Shown: positions 16,398 through 22,962 of the stretch, one piece after another | Numbering within the stretch: position 1 is the first letter of the stretch | How the letters are laid out: each line of letters begins with the position of its first letter | Assembly (NCBI GenBank): GCA_029932675.1 | Contig: JAOZPP010000048.1 | Coordinates: 1 to 22,968, forward strand | Direction: 5' to 3' | DNA length: 22,968 nt | Source of the DNA: a bacterium | GTDB taxonomy: Bacteria; SM23-81; DAOVCL01 | The notes under the pieces: generated by a model | Told to the model about the DNA's origin: nothing | The model's input: only the letters and a program-made list of their open reading frames with translations | The model's database searches: none | Position numbers and translations under genes: made by a program

Positions 16398-16682
16398 ATG
16401 AAAATGGTGACAGAGATAAAAATCCAGAAAGATGGAACCACAAGAATAGATCCGTCAATCTGGGAGAAGATGGGTTTGTTGGGCAAGAAGGCAAGGTGTA
16501 TATTTACTGGAGATGAGGTTATATTAACTCCTCTTAAAATGGAAGAAAACTCTTCTCTACTCAATTTCATGAAAGATCACCTTCATCAGAAGGTTTCCCA
16601 TAAACAAGCTCAAAGAGCACTCTCCTCAATAAAAGGCTCATTGGCTCAAGATGTTATTGATGATAGAAGGGATAGGGATTGA
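16398..16682 (+). CDS. Putative antitoxin, AbrB/MazE-like N-terminus
   Basis: A 94-residue protein starting at ATG 16398 behind AGGAGGT (16384-16390). The first 50 residues (VTEIKIQKDGTTRIDPSIWE, then an ILTPLK strand) have the alternating beta pattern of AbrB/MazE-type swapped-hairpin DNA-binding domains. The C-terminus (ALSSIKGSLAQDVIDDRRDR) resembles the toxin-binding tail of antitoxins that neutralise PIN toxins. Its stop overlaps the PIN-toxin start by one base (TGATG), so the two are co-translated. Such proteins bind and repress their own promoter. Family naming is tentative; the antitoxin role rests largely on context. Confidence 0.65.
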   Translation: MKMVTEIKIQKDGTTRIDPSIWEKMGLLGKKARCIFTGDEVILTPLKMEENSSLLNFMKDHLHQKVSHKQAQRALSSIKGSLAQDVIDDRRDRD

Positions 16683-17140
16683 TGGCTAACTACTTCTTTG
16701 ATACCAGTGCTTTAGTGAAACTGTATCATCGGGAAGATGGTAGCGAGAAAGTGGAGGAGATATTTAATGAGAGTAATGGCCTAATCCTCATTTCAGAAAT
16801 AGGGACGATTGAGATCCATTCCACCTTGGTGAAGAAGGTGAGGATAAAGGAGCTTAGCAAAGATAAAATTGATAAGGCATTGCAATCTTTCTATGACGAC
16901 TGTGTTAGTGGAAGGATCCAAATAGTTCCCATGGAACCTAACTACTATCAAAAAGCAATTGTATGGCTGATTAACTTCGGGATAAAGTACAACTTGAGGA
17001 CCCTTGATGCCATTCAGTTATCAGTTGCAAGTGCCATCTCCAAGAGAAGAGAACTCACCTACTTTGTCTGTGCGGATCCAGTGTTATGTCACATTGCCCA
17101 AATTGCAGGGTTAGAAGTTATCGATCCAGCAATCAAATGA
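16682..17140 (+). CDS. PIN-domain toxin (VapC-like ribonuclease)
   Basis: A 152-residue PIN-domain protein. The four acidic metal-binding residues expected for a Mg2+-dependent RNase are visible: D7 (FFDTSALVKLYH), E44 (GTIEIHS), D109 (LRTLDAIQLSVA) and D132 (FVCADPVLCHIA). The LDAIQL motif is characteristic of toxin PINs. VapC-type toxins cleave tRNA or rRNA and stop translation until the antitoxin binds. I start it at ATG 16682, overlapping the antitoxin TGA; a TTG one codon earlier is possible. All motifs are intact, so the toxin looks functional. Confidence 0.88.
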   Translation: MANYFFDTSALVKLYHREDGSEKVEEIFNESNGLILISEIGTIEIHSTLVKKVRIKELSKDKIDKALQSFYDDCVSGRIQIVPMEPNYYQKAIVWLINFGIKYNLRTLDAIQLSVASAISKRRELTYFVCADPVLCHIAQIAGLEVIDPAIK

Positions 17141-17481
17141 ACTTGAAGTTCTTCTGAGGTGTTGATGGAAACGAATGGAACCAAGATTACCACCGGATGT
17201 ATAGAGATTTCTTAGGGGACTTCGATTTATCAGAGTTCGAAAGGAGCTTAGCATCTCCATCCCTGATCTGGGGATAGAGGCTCAGGGTCTCAAGATCCAG
17301 CAGGGCAGGATTATGCTGGGAAAGCTTGATCAGGGAGACAGGGGTAGATTTTCCCAGGAAAAAGGAGGTGAGGCTTATAGTGGAAGATGCTTAGGCAAAA
17401 GCTTGACTTCCGACCTAAAGTAGGTGATCTTTATTGTAAAGTTTATGGAGCTAATGCTCTCAGGTGTTTTTTAAACTCATT
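17141..17481. other. Gap after the PIN toxin with degenerate repeat remnants
   Basis: No gene is supported in this stretch. The 17214-17250 phrase is the partner of 16332-16368. Further on, AGGAGGTGAGGCTTATAGTGG (near 17364) resembles the antitoxin start region AGGAGGTAAGGACTATG at 16384-16400, but the frame stops after a few codons. This suggests a decayed second copy of the segment that precedes the 16398 antitoxin, with the gene itself lost. Confidence 0.35.
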
Positions 17482-17515
17482 CGTAGGGACTGGGCTTTAG
17501 CCCTGTCCGAAAGGG
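17482..17515. repeat. CTTTAG-core palindrome, copy 1
   Basis: GTAGGGACTGGGCTTTAGCC followed by CTGTCCGAAAGGGG. The inner stem GGGCT-TT-AGCCC (17492-17503) is perfect. One outer base (T where copies 2 and 3 have A or equivalent pairing) breaks the longer stem seen at 18407-18428. The flanking words GTAGGGAC and CTGTCCGAAAGGGG are shared with the copy at 18403. Confidence 0.65.
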
Positions 17516-17540
17516 GAGATAGACGGGCATCTTCACCGAG

Positions 17541-17604
17541 CCGTCAGAACCCCGATTCTGACGGCAGAGGGAAAGGTGGCTTCCCGATGAATCGGGAGGC
17601 CACC
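17541..17604. repeat. Two tandem long hairpins
   Basis: The first is CCGTCAGAA (17541-17549) paired with TTCTGACGG (17556-17564), 9 bp perfect. The second has a 14-bp stem with a single G-T wobble: GGTGGCTTCCCGAT (17575-17588) with ATCGGGAGGCCACC (17591-17604) around a 2-base loop. The order and wording echo the pair at 526-571 (GTCAGA...TCTGAC followed by a hairpin leading into GCCACC). No T-run follows. Confidence 0.7.
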
Positions 17605-17626
17605 TCAGGATGAATTTCCACTTCTA

Positions 17627-17680
17627 CCGCACTTTAGTGCGGGTTCAGGGCCTTTAGGCCCTTCTATGGGCTAAAGCCCA
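17627..17680. repeat. Three tandem hairpins with CTTTAG/CTAAAG cores
   Basis: In 54 bases there are three perfect 6-bp stems: CCGCAC-TTTA-GTGCGG (17627-17642), AGGGCC-TTTA-GGCCCT (17647-17662) and TGGGCT-AA-AGCCCA (17667-17680). The centre of each is CTTTAG or its complement CTAAAG, while the outer stem letters differ and still pair. The first hairpin, with its TTCTAC lead-in, recurs at 19315-19336. Confidence 0.7.
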
Positions 17681-17710
17681 AAAGGCTTGCTATAGTATAA
17701 GTGGGGTGGA

Positions 17711-17857
17711 ATGGAGAAAATAGGAAGTGTCCCTATTTTTCAGAAAGAGGAGATTGAGCGGGACATTCGAGAAAGTAAAATTGAGACTGTAATGAAGAAA
17801 TACAGCTTGAAAATGGACAAAGAGGGTAGATTGACTCATAAAGCCGAGCGGGAATGA
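17711..17857 (+). CDS. Small charged protein, putative antitoxin partner of DUF5615 (48 aa)
   Basis: ATG at 17711 follows GGGGTGG (17702-17708). The frame ends at TGA 17855-17857, overlapping the DUF5615 start by 4 bases (ATGA). The product begins MEKIGSVPIFQKEEIERDIR and ends MDKEGRLTHKAERE. It is highly charged and helical, with no DNA-binding motif that I recognise, and it is not the DUF433 protein that commonly precedes DUF5615 toxins. The overlap and size support an antitoxin-like partner role, with the caveat that the downstream gene is now broken. Confidence 0.5.
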   Translation: MEKIGSVPIFQKEEIERDIRESKIETVMKKYSLKMDKEGRLTHKAERE

Positions 17858-18382
17858 CTACCGATCTCCCAGGGCTTTCGGCCAAATTATACCTTGATGA
17901 AGACATTCACAAAAGGGTCGCTTACGCTCTGAGATTGCGAGGATTTGATGTAGTGAGCACTTCTGAGGCGGGAAACACTGGACTCAGTGACTTTGAACAG
18001 CTTGCTTATGCTGTGGCTGAAAAACGGGTTTTGGTAACATGCAACATCTCGGAATTCTTAGGAATGCCGAAATGTCGGGGGTAGTTTGAAGTCCCGACCG
18101 CAGGTCGGGATTCAAGGGTGACAGCGGAGCGATCCGAGCGAGCGTAGGATTGCGGAGCGCCATAGGGTCAAGACCCTATGGACGAAGTTAGCGACCGAAG
18201 GGAGCTAAGTTCATGTTGTGGATTATGTGAAACTTAACAAGGAATATCTGCTATTGGGTAAAGATCATTACGGAATAATTGTCTCTTCGCGGTTACCCAT
18301 TAGGGAGACAATCAGGCGGCTCTTAGGATTGTTAAACAAATTTACTGCTGATCAATTGAAGAATACCCTACTATGGTTGTGA
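17854..18382 (+). pseudogene. DUF5615 PIN-like protein, split by inserted hairpin-rich DNA
   Basis: The first part (17854-18057) encodes a DUF5615 PIN-like start: AKLYLDEDIHKRVAYALRLR with acidic D15/E16/D17, then GFDVVSTSEAGNTGLSDFEQ and RVLVTCNISEF. The frame then leaves the family and stops at 18082-18084. The rest of the family pattern resumes at about 18221: DYVKLNKEYLLLGKDHYGII, then VSSRLPIRETIRRLLGLLNK, ending TLLWL and a stop at 18380-18382. EF of the first part corresponds to DY of the second, so removing about 165 bp would restore a full-length protein of about 120 residues. DUF5615 proteins are predicted RNases of toxin-antitoxin pairs; this one should be inactive as it stands. 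Confidence 0.8.
18058..18220. mobile_element. Small hairpin-rich insertion inside DUF5615 gene
   Basis: The segment between the two halves of the DUF5615 gene is about 165 bp and non-coding. It contains TGAA-g-TCCCGACC (18087-18099) paired with GGTCGGGA-TTCA (18103-18114), a 12-bp stem with one bulge. It also contains CCATAGGGTC-AA-GACCCTATGG (18160-18181), a perfect 10-bp stem, and between them a G/C-rich GAGCG-repetitive stretch. Its right end carries GAAGGGAGCTAAGTTCAT, also found beside the 16398 antitoxin. It encodes nothing, so it would be a non-autonomous (MITE- or REP-like) element. I see no clear terminal inverted repeats or target duplication, so its exact edges are uncertain. Confidence 0.5.
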
Positions 18383-18402
18383 GGTTGGAGTTTCAACGAG
18401 CT

Positions 18403-18436
18403 GTAGGGACAGGGCTTTAGCCCTGTCCGAAAGGGG
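18403..18436. repeat. CTTTAG-core palindrome, copy 2
   Basis: GGACAGGGCT (18407-18416), a TT loop and AGCCCTGTCC (18419-18428) form a perfect 10-bp stem. It is flanked by GTAG on the left and GAAAGGGGG on the right, as in copy 1 at 17482. Position is 20 bp after the end of the split DUF5615 gene. Confidence 0.7.
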
Positions 18437-18598
18437 GCGGACAGACCTGATGAATCAGATGCAGTGCAGAGTATTGAAGGTGTTAATTGGTATTTAGAGG
18501 TTTGACCCCAATTTGCTCTTGACAGACAAAGTTGATTGCGGTTATTTGAGAGAAGAGAGAGTTAAAGGCTGATTTTACCATATCTATGGAGGGATGTT

Positions 18599-18859
18599 AT
18601 GCAAACTAAAAGGTTAGGGGTTTTATTTAAGCAATCGGAATTTGAATTACTCAAGGAGAAAGCGAAGGAGGAAAGAAAATCCATAGCTGAACTTATCCGC
18701 ACAGCGGTAGAAGAAAAATATCTTCTTTCCACTAAAAGGGAGAAGATGAAAGCTTTAAATCGCCTGTTTTCACCCGATAGGGAGGTTTCTTTCCCCCCTT
18801 GGGAGAAATTAAAGGAAGGACTAATCGAGGAGGTCAATAAGGAAGTTGAAACTCATTGA
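18599..18859 (+). CDS. Ribbon-helix-helix-type antitoxin (VapB-like)
   Basis: An 86-residue protein with ATG at 18599 and GGAGGGATG just upstream. Residues 1-45 (KRLGVLFKQSEFELLKEKAK, then SIAELIRTAVEEKYL) have a beta strand followed by two helices, the ribbon-helix-helix pattern of CopG/VapB-type repressors. The remaining charged tail (SFPPWEKLKEGLIEEVNKEV) would wrap the toxin. The next PIN gene starts 14 bases before this gene ends, so the two are translated together. It should repress its own promoter. TTGACA at 18519-18524 is present upstream, but the matching -10 is poor. Confidence 0.8.
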   Translation: MQTKRLGVLFKQSEFELLKEKAKEERKSIAELIRTAVEEKYLLSTKREKMKALNRLFSPDREVSFPPWEKLKEGLIEEVNKEVETH

Positions 18860-19262
18860 CACGAATATCATCATATATTCTATCGGCAAAGTTCATCCCT
18901 TAAGGGAAAAATGTAGAGAGGTGATGGAAAAAGCAGCGAAGTCAGAGATTGCTGTCAATGTTGATGTCGAGGTTCTGCAGGAATTGCTTTATGTTTATAG
19001 TTCAAGAGGGGAAAGGAGAAGAGGGATACTTACGGTCAGTGACATATTAGTTCTTTTCCCCAACCCAGTTTCCATAACCAAAGAAGAGATTCTTAGAGCA
19101 AAAGAGTTAATGGCCAAATATGATTTTTTGGTGCCGAGAGACGCTATACACGCAGCGGCAGTCTTAACCAATAGATTTGAGGGTCTCATTAGCACTGATA
19201 GGGTGTTCGATGAAATTCGTGAAATCAAGAGGTTTGAGCCAGAGGTAAATTCCTTTGAATAA
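18846..19262 (+). CDS. PIN-domain toxin (VapC-like), TTG start
   Basis: A 138-residue PIN protein. Acidic residues at the expected places are D5 (KLIDTNIIIYS), E46 (VLQELLYVY), D99 (VPRDAIHAAAV) and D118 (ISTDRVFDEI). The first catalytic Asp is only five codons in, so no later start can be right. The start is therefore TTG at 18846, inside the antitoxin gene, with GGAGG about 15 bases upstream. A weak start codon for the toxin, read after a strong antitoxin start, keeps antitoxin in excess. The product is probably an RNase acting on tRNA or rRNA. All motifs are intact. Confidence 0.88.
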   Translation: MKLIDTNIIIYSIGKVHPLREKCREVMEKAAKSEIAVNVDVEVLQELLYVYSSRGERRRGILTVSDILVLFPNPVSITKEEILRAKELMAKYDFLVPRDAIHAAAVLTNRFEGLISTDRVFDEIREIKRFEPEVNSFE

Positions 19263-19283
19263 TAGGAGAAGCTATTGGAACCC

Positions 19284-19374
19284 TCAGGGCTCCTGCCCTG
19301 ACGAAGAAAAACCATTCTACCGCACTTTAGTGCAGGGTAAATCCCCTGATGTAGGGGCAGGGCTTCAGCCCTGT
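19284..19374. repeat. Three palindromes between vapC-like gene and TPR-CHAT gene
   Basis: In order: TCAGGGC-TCCT-GCCCTGA (19284-19301), 7 bp perfect. Next is CCGCAC-TTTA-GTGCAG (19320-19335), a near copy of 17627-17642 whose outer pair is broken by a G to A change. Last is GCAGGGCT-TC-AGCCCTGT (19357-19374), copy 3 of the GTAGGGRC palindrome with a CTTCAG centre. They fill most of the 142 bp between the two genes, leaving little room for a promoter; none is obvious. Confidence 0.65.
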
Positions 19375-19404
19375 CCGAGGGATTTTGAGAAAGGGGGAAA
19401 TGTG

Positions 19405-22400
19405 ATGAAGAGATTATCGGTCTTGATATTCGGCTTGAGCCTTATCATTCTCCTTCTATTTGGCCATTCTGCTCAGACGCAGACCTGGAAGGATTTGGTT
19501 GATCAAGCTGATTCGCTTTCAGAAGCTGATAATGCGGACTCAGCCATTGTGATGGCCAAAGCAGCTCTTGAAAAAGTTGAAGCACAATTTGGCAAGTCGG
19601 ATACAACGGTGGCATCTGTGCTGAACAGCTTGGGAAAGCTTTATAGGAAGCAAGCCAAGTATACTGATGCAGAACCGCTTCTTAAGCGGGCGTTGGAGAT
19701 CTGGGAGAAAGCCCTCGGCCTTTATGACCCACATGTGGCCCTAAGCCTGAACAACCTGGGGAATCTGTACTATTATGATCAGGGCCGATACGCCGAGGCA
19801 GAGCCGCTTTACAGGCGAGCGCTGGAGATTCGAGAGAAAACCCTCGGCCCTGATCACCCTGACGTGGCTGGGAGTCTGAACAATCTGGGGAATCTATACG
19901 GCAATCAGGGCCGACACGGCGAGGCTGAGTCGCTTTATAAGCGAGCGCTGGAGATTCGAGAGAAAACCCTCGGCCCTGATCACCCATTAGTGGTTTCTAG
20001 CCTAAACAACCTTGGGGTCCTATACTGGAAACAGGGCCGATATGCCGAGGCTGAGCCGCTTTGGAAGCGGACGCTGGAGATTCGAGAGAAGACGCTCGGC
20101 CCTGATCACCCTCGTGTGGCAAGGAGCCTGAACAACCTAGGGTACCTATATATGTCCCAGGGCCGATATGCCGAGGCTGAGCCGTTTATTAAGCGAACGC
20201 TGGAGATCTTCGAGAAGGCACTCGGCCCTGATCACCTGAATGTGGCTTTCAGTCTGAACAACCTCGGGAATCTATACCACTACCTAGGCAGGTATGCCGA
20301 GACTGAGCGGCTTTATAAGCGAGCGCTGAGAATTAAGGAGAAGGCCCTCGGCCCTGACCACCCAGAGGTGGCCACGAGTCTGGACAACTTGGGGGTTCTT
20401 TGTAGCCACCAGGGCAGATACGCCGAGGCTGAGCCAATCTTAAAGCGAGCGCTGGAGATTCGAGAGAAAACCCTCGGCCCTGATCACCCTGACGTGGCCG
20501 GGAGTCTGAACAATCTGGGGAATCTATACAGAGATCAGGGCCGATACACCGAGGCTGGGCTGCTTTACAAACTGGCGCTGAAAGTTCGGGAGAAGGCGCT
20601 CGGCCCTGAGCACCCAGATGTGGCTTCCAGCCTGACGAACCTGGGGAATCTATACAGCGATCAGGGCCGATACGCTGAGGCTGAACCGCTTTACAAGCGA
20701 GCGCTGAGAATTAAGGAGAAGGCCCTCGGCCCTGATCACCCAGGTGTGGCTCTAACCTTGACCAGCCTGGGGAATCTATATAGCGATCAGGGTCGATACG
20801 CCGAGGCTGAGCCACTTTACAAGCGGGCACTGAAAATTCAGGAGAAAACCCTTGGCCCTGATCACCCAAGTTGGGCTCTATCCCTGAACAACCTGGGGAA
20901 TCTATATAGCGATCAGGGTCGATATGCCGAGGCTGAGTTGTGTCTGAAGCGAGCATTGGAGATCTGGGAGAAAATCCTCGGTCCCGATCACCCGTGGGTA
21001 GCCTACAACCTGACCAGCCTGGGGAATCTATATAGCAACCAGGGCCGATACACCGAGGCTGATTCACCTTACAGACAAGCACTGGAGATTCTTGAGGAAA
21101 CGCTGGGTCCCGATCACCCGAATGTGGCAGAGTGTCTCAGTGGATTGGGGACTCTTTGCAGGGATCAGGGAAGACGGAGGGATTCGAGAAGTTCGGCAAG
21201 AAGAGCCTACGATATCCGACGCAAGAACTTCCGAGATGGGTTTGAGGTTCTCTCCGAAAAGAACGCTCTCCTCTACTCAAAATTTATGAGGGATGAAGCG
21301 GGAACTTATCTGTCCATACTGTGTGATTCCCCAGATACGAGCTCAAACTGTGCGAGGGAGATAGCTGATGTGGTCTTCTCCTCCAAGGGGCAAGTCTCGG
21401 ATGGAATCTTTGCCCGTCAAAGAACCTTTTTGCAAGAGACGGATAGTAGCCTGAAAGCATTGGCAGATTCGCTGAGGCTTGCTCGCTTCAAGTTGGCCAA
21501 CCTGTGGGTTAAGGGACCGGATGAGGAACATCCGGAGGGCTATAAAAATGAGCTCGCCAAGACGAGTGCGGAGAAGGAGAAATTGGAGTCGGAGTTGGCT
21601 CGGAAGAGTGTCAGCTTTAGAAGGGAACTGGAGATCTGGGAGGTAAACTCCAGAAAAGTTTCCCAATGTCTTCCAACCGGCTCTGCTTTGGTTGAATATA
21701 TGAAGTACAGCTACCGTAAACCTCGAGGGGAGGCAGAATCCCATTACCTTGCCGTTGTGGTGAAAAGCGAGAACGATGTCTTCACCGTTGACCTGGGGCG
21801 AGCGGCAAAGATAGACTCATCGGTTTCCTGGTATCGGTCGCATTTCCAGTTCCCCTCGATGATCAATGAAAAGGATTATAAGAGAATATCAGATGAGATC
21901 TACCAGTTGGTGTGGAAACCCATCGAGAATGAGCTGGGCCAACCTGAGATCGTTTTCATCGCCCCGGATGGTGCTCTTAATCTGGTCTCCTTTGCCGGTT
22001 TAATGGATGACACTGGGAAATACTTAACCGAGAAGTTTCCCATCCACTATCTCTCCTCGGGACGTGACCTTTTGAGGCTAAAGGAAAAACCTCCCAGTGG
22101 ATCCGGCTTGCTGGCATTGGGAGACCCGGATTACGATGCCCCGGCTTCGGCACGCCTATCAACAAGACCGGTTCAAGCTGCTGCTGATACCCTCCTTGCC
22201 TCAGTCTTCCCTATCGTTCGTAATGTCCGCTCTGGCTGTAAGGAACTGAGGGAGATCAAGGTTTCCCGTCTGCCCCAAACCCGACAAGAGGTTGAGTTGA
22301 TATCAAAGAGATGGAAAGAAGAAAGCAAGGAGCCAGTGAGGGTTTATTTCGGTGCCCAAGCCTGTGAGGAAACCTTCAAGGCTGATGCTCCTGGTTCAAA

Positions 22401-22962
22401 GGTTATCCATCTGGCCACCCATGGCTATTTTGTGTCTCCAGAATACTTACAGAGGCCCCAGCGGAGAAGTATCGATCCATTGGAAACCTTTGTGGGGGAG
22501 AACCCCCTGCTTCACTCTGGTCTGTTTTTGGCCGGTTCTAACCTTCATGGGAAGGGAGCAGACAGCCTTGGTTGTGAGGATGGGATATTGACTGCAGAAG
22601 AGGTGGCCGGGATGGATCTTGAGGGAACCGAGCTGGTGGTGCTCTCCGCCTGTGAGACCGGTTTGGGGGAGGTAAAATTGGGAGAGGGTGTGTATGGATT
22701 GAGACGTGCCTTCCAGATGGCCGGTGTGCGCACGGTGATCAGTGCACTTTGGCCCGTATCGGACCAGACCACCGCTGAGTTGATGGGAAGATTGTATAGC
22801 CCCAAGAAGGGGAATATCCCCCAGTTAATGCAAAGGATGGCACTGAATCAGATAAAAGAACTGAGAAAGAAGGGTCAATCCGATCACCCCTATAGCTGGG
22901 GAGCCTTCATCGCCTTAGCCCAACTTTCGCTCTTTGAAAAAATTTTCCTTGTTTTTCAATGA
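19405..22962 (+). CDS. Exported TPR-repeat protein with C-terminal CHAT (caspase-like) protease domain
   Basis: I start this at ATG 19405 (1185 aa) behind AAGGGGGA, because it opens a classic signal peptide MKRLSVLIFGLSLIILLLFG ending near HSAQTQ. A longer frame from TTG 19255 would be read through hairpin repeats. Residues about 65-570 hold twelve 42-residue kinesin-light-chain-type TPRs (NLGNLY..QGRYAEAEPLYK, LGPDHP) plus a degenerate thirteenth. A linker is followed by a CHAT domain (about 755-1180). It shows the catalytic histidine in HLATHGYF (H1006) and cysteine in LSACETGLGE (C1083), with GVYGLRRAFQMAGVRTVISA typical of the family. CHAT proteases cut partner proteins once the TPRs sense a signal. 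The signal peptide implies an extracytoplasmic site, unlike cytoplasmic CRISPR-linked TPR-CHAT. The stop is 6 bases from the window end, so the downstream partner is not visible. Confidence 0.88.
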   Translation: MKRLSVLIFGLSLIILLLFGHSAQTQTWKDLVDQADSLSEADNADSAIVMAKAALEKVEAQFGKSDTTVASVLNSLGKLYRKQAKYTDAEPLLKRALEIWEKALGLYDPHVALSLNNLGNLYYYDQGRYAEAEPLYRRALEIREKTLGPDHPDVAGSLNNLGNLYGNQGRHGEAESLYKRALEIREKTLGPDHPLVVSSLNNLGVLYWKQGRYAEAEPLWKRTLEIREKTLGPDHPRVARSLNNLGYLYMSQGRYAEAEPFIKRTLEIFEKALGPDHLNVAFSLNNLGNLYHYLGRYAETERLYKRALRIKEKALGPDHPEVATSLDNLGVLCSHQGRYAEAEPILKRALEIREKTLGPDHPDVAGSLNNLGNLYRDQGRYTEAGLLYKLALKVREKALGPEHPDVASSLTNLGNLYSDQGRYAEAEPLYKRALRIKEKALGPDHPGVALTLTSLGNLYSDQGRYAEAEPLYKRALKIQEKTLGPDHPSWALSLNNLGNLYSDQGRYAEAELCLKRALEIWEKILGPDHPWVAYNLTSLGNLYSNQGRYTEADSPYRQALEILEETLGPDHPNVAECLSGLGTLCRDQGRRRDSRSSARRAYDIRRKNFRDGFEVLSEKNALLYSKFMRDEAGTYLSILCDSPDTSSNCAREIADVVFSSKGQVSDGIFARQRTFLQETDSSLKALADSLRLARFKLANLWVKGPDEEHPEGYKNELAKTSAEKEKLESELARKSVSFRRELEIWEVNSRKVSQCLPTGSALVEYMKYSYRKPRGEAESHYLAVVVKSENDVFTVDLGRAAKIDSSVSWYRSHFQFPSMINEKDYKRISDEIYQLVWKPIENELGQPEIVFIAPDGALNLVSFAGLMDDTGKYLTEKFPIHYLSSGRDLLRLKEKPPSGSGLLALGDPDYDAPASARLSTRPVQAAADTLLASVFPIVRNVRSGCKELREIKVSRLPQTRQEVELISKRWKEESKEPVRVYFGAQACEETFKADAPGSKVIHLATHGYFVSPEYLQRPQRRSIDPLETFVGENPLLHSGLFLAGSNLHGKGADSLGCEDGILTAEEVAGMDLEGTELVVLSACETGLGEVKLGEGVYGLRRAFQMAGVRTVISALWPVSDQTTAELMGRLYSPKKGNIPQLMQRMALNQIKELRKKGQSDHPYSWGAFIALAQLSLFEKIFLVFQ
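19700..21200 (+). repeat. 126-bp tandem repeats encoding the TPR units
   Basis: Each TPR is one 126-bp unit; unit 2 has one extra codon. The most conserved DNA encodes LGPDHP and NLGNLY. The copies are similar enough that mispairing between units is likely. One 85-base block is nearly identical at 19815-19899 and 20445-20529 (one difference), exactly five units apart. Confidence 0.85.

Noticed and set aside
16229-16570. A 113-codon leftward frame
   Set aside because: It overlaps the start of the antitoxin gene on the other strand, which has a strong ribosome site and a co-translated toxin. No motif supports it.
18519-18547. Promoter for the ribbon-helix-helix antitoxin (TTGACA at 18519)
   Set aside because: The -35 is perfect, but the hexamer 17 bp downstream (TTATTT) matches the -10 consensus poorly. 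It may still work, but I cannot support it.
19255-19404. Extension of the TPR-CHAT gene to a TTG at 19255
   Set aside because: The extra 50 codons would be read through three palindromic repeats and would bury the signal peptide. ATG 19405 has its own ribosome site.
19700-21200. Regular repeats suggesting a CRISPR or satellite array
   Set aside because: The 126-bp period equals 42 codons and encodes TPR units in one open frame; there are no unique spacers between identical repeats.
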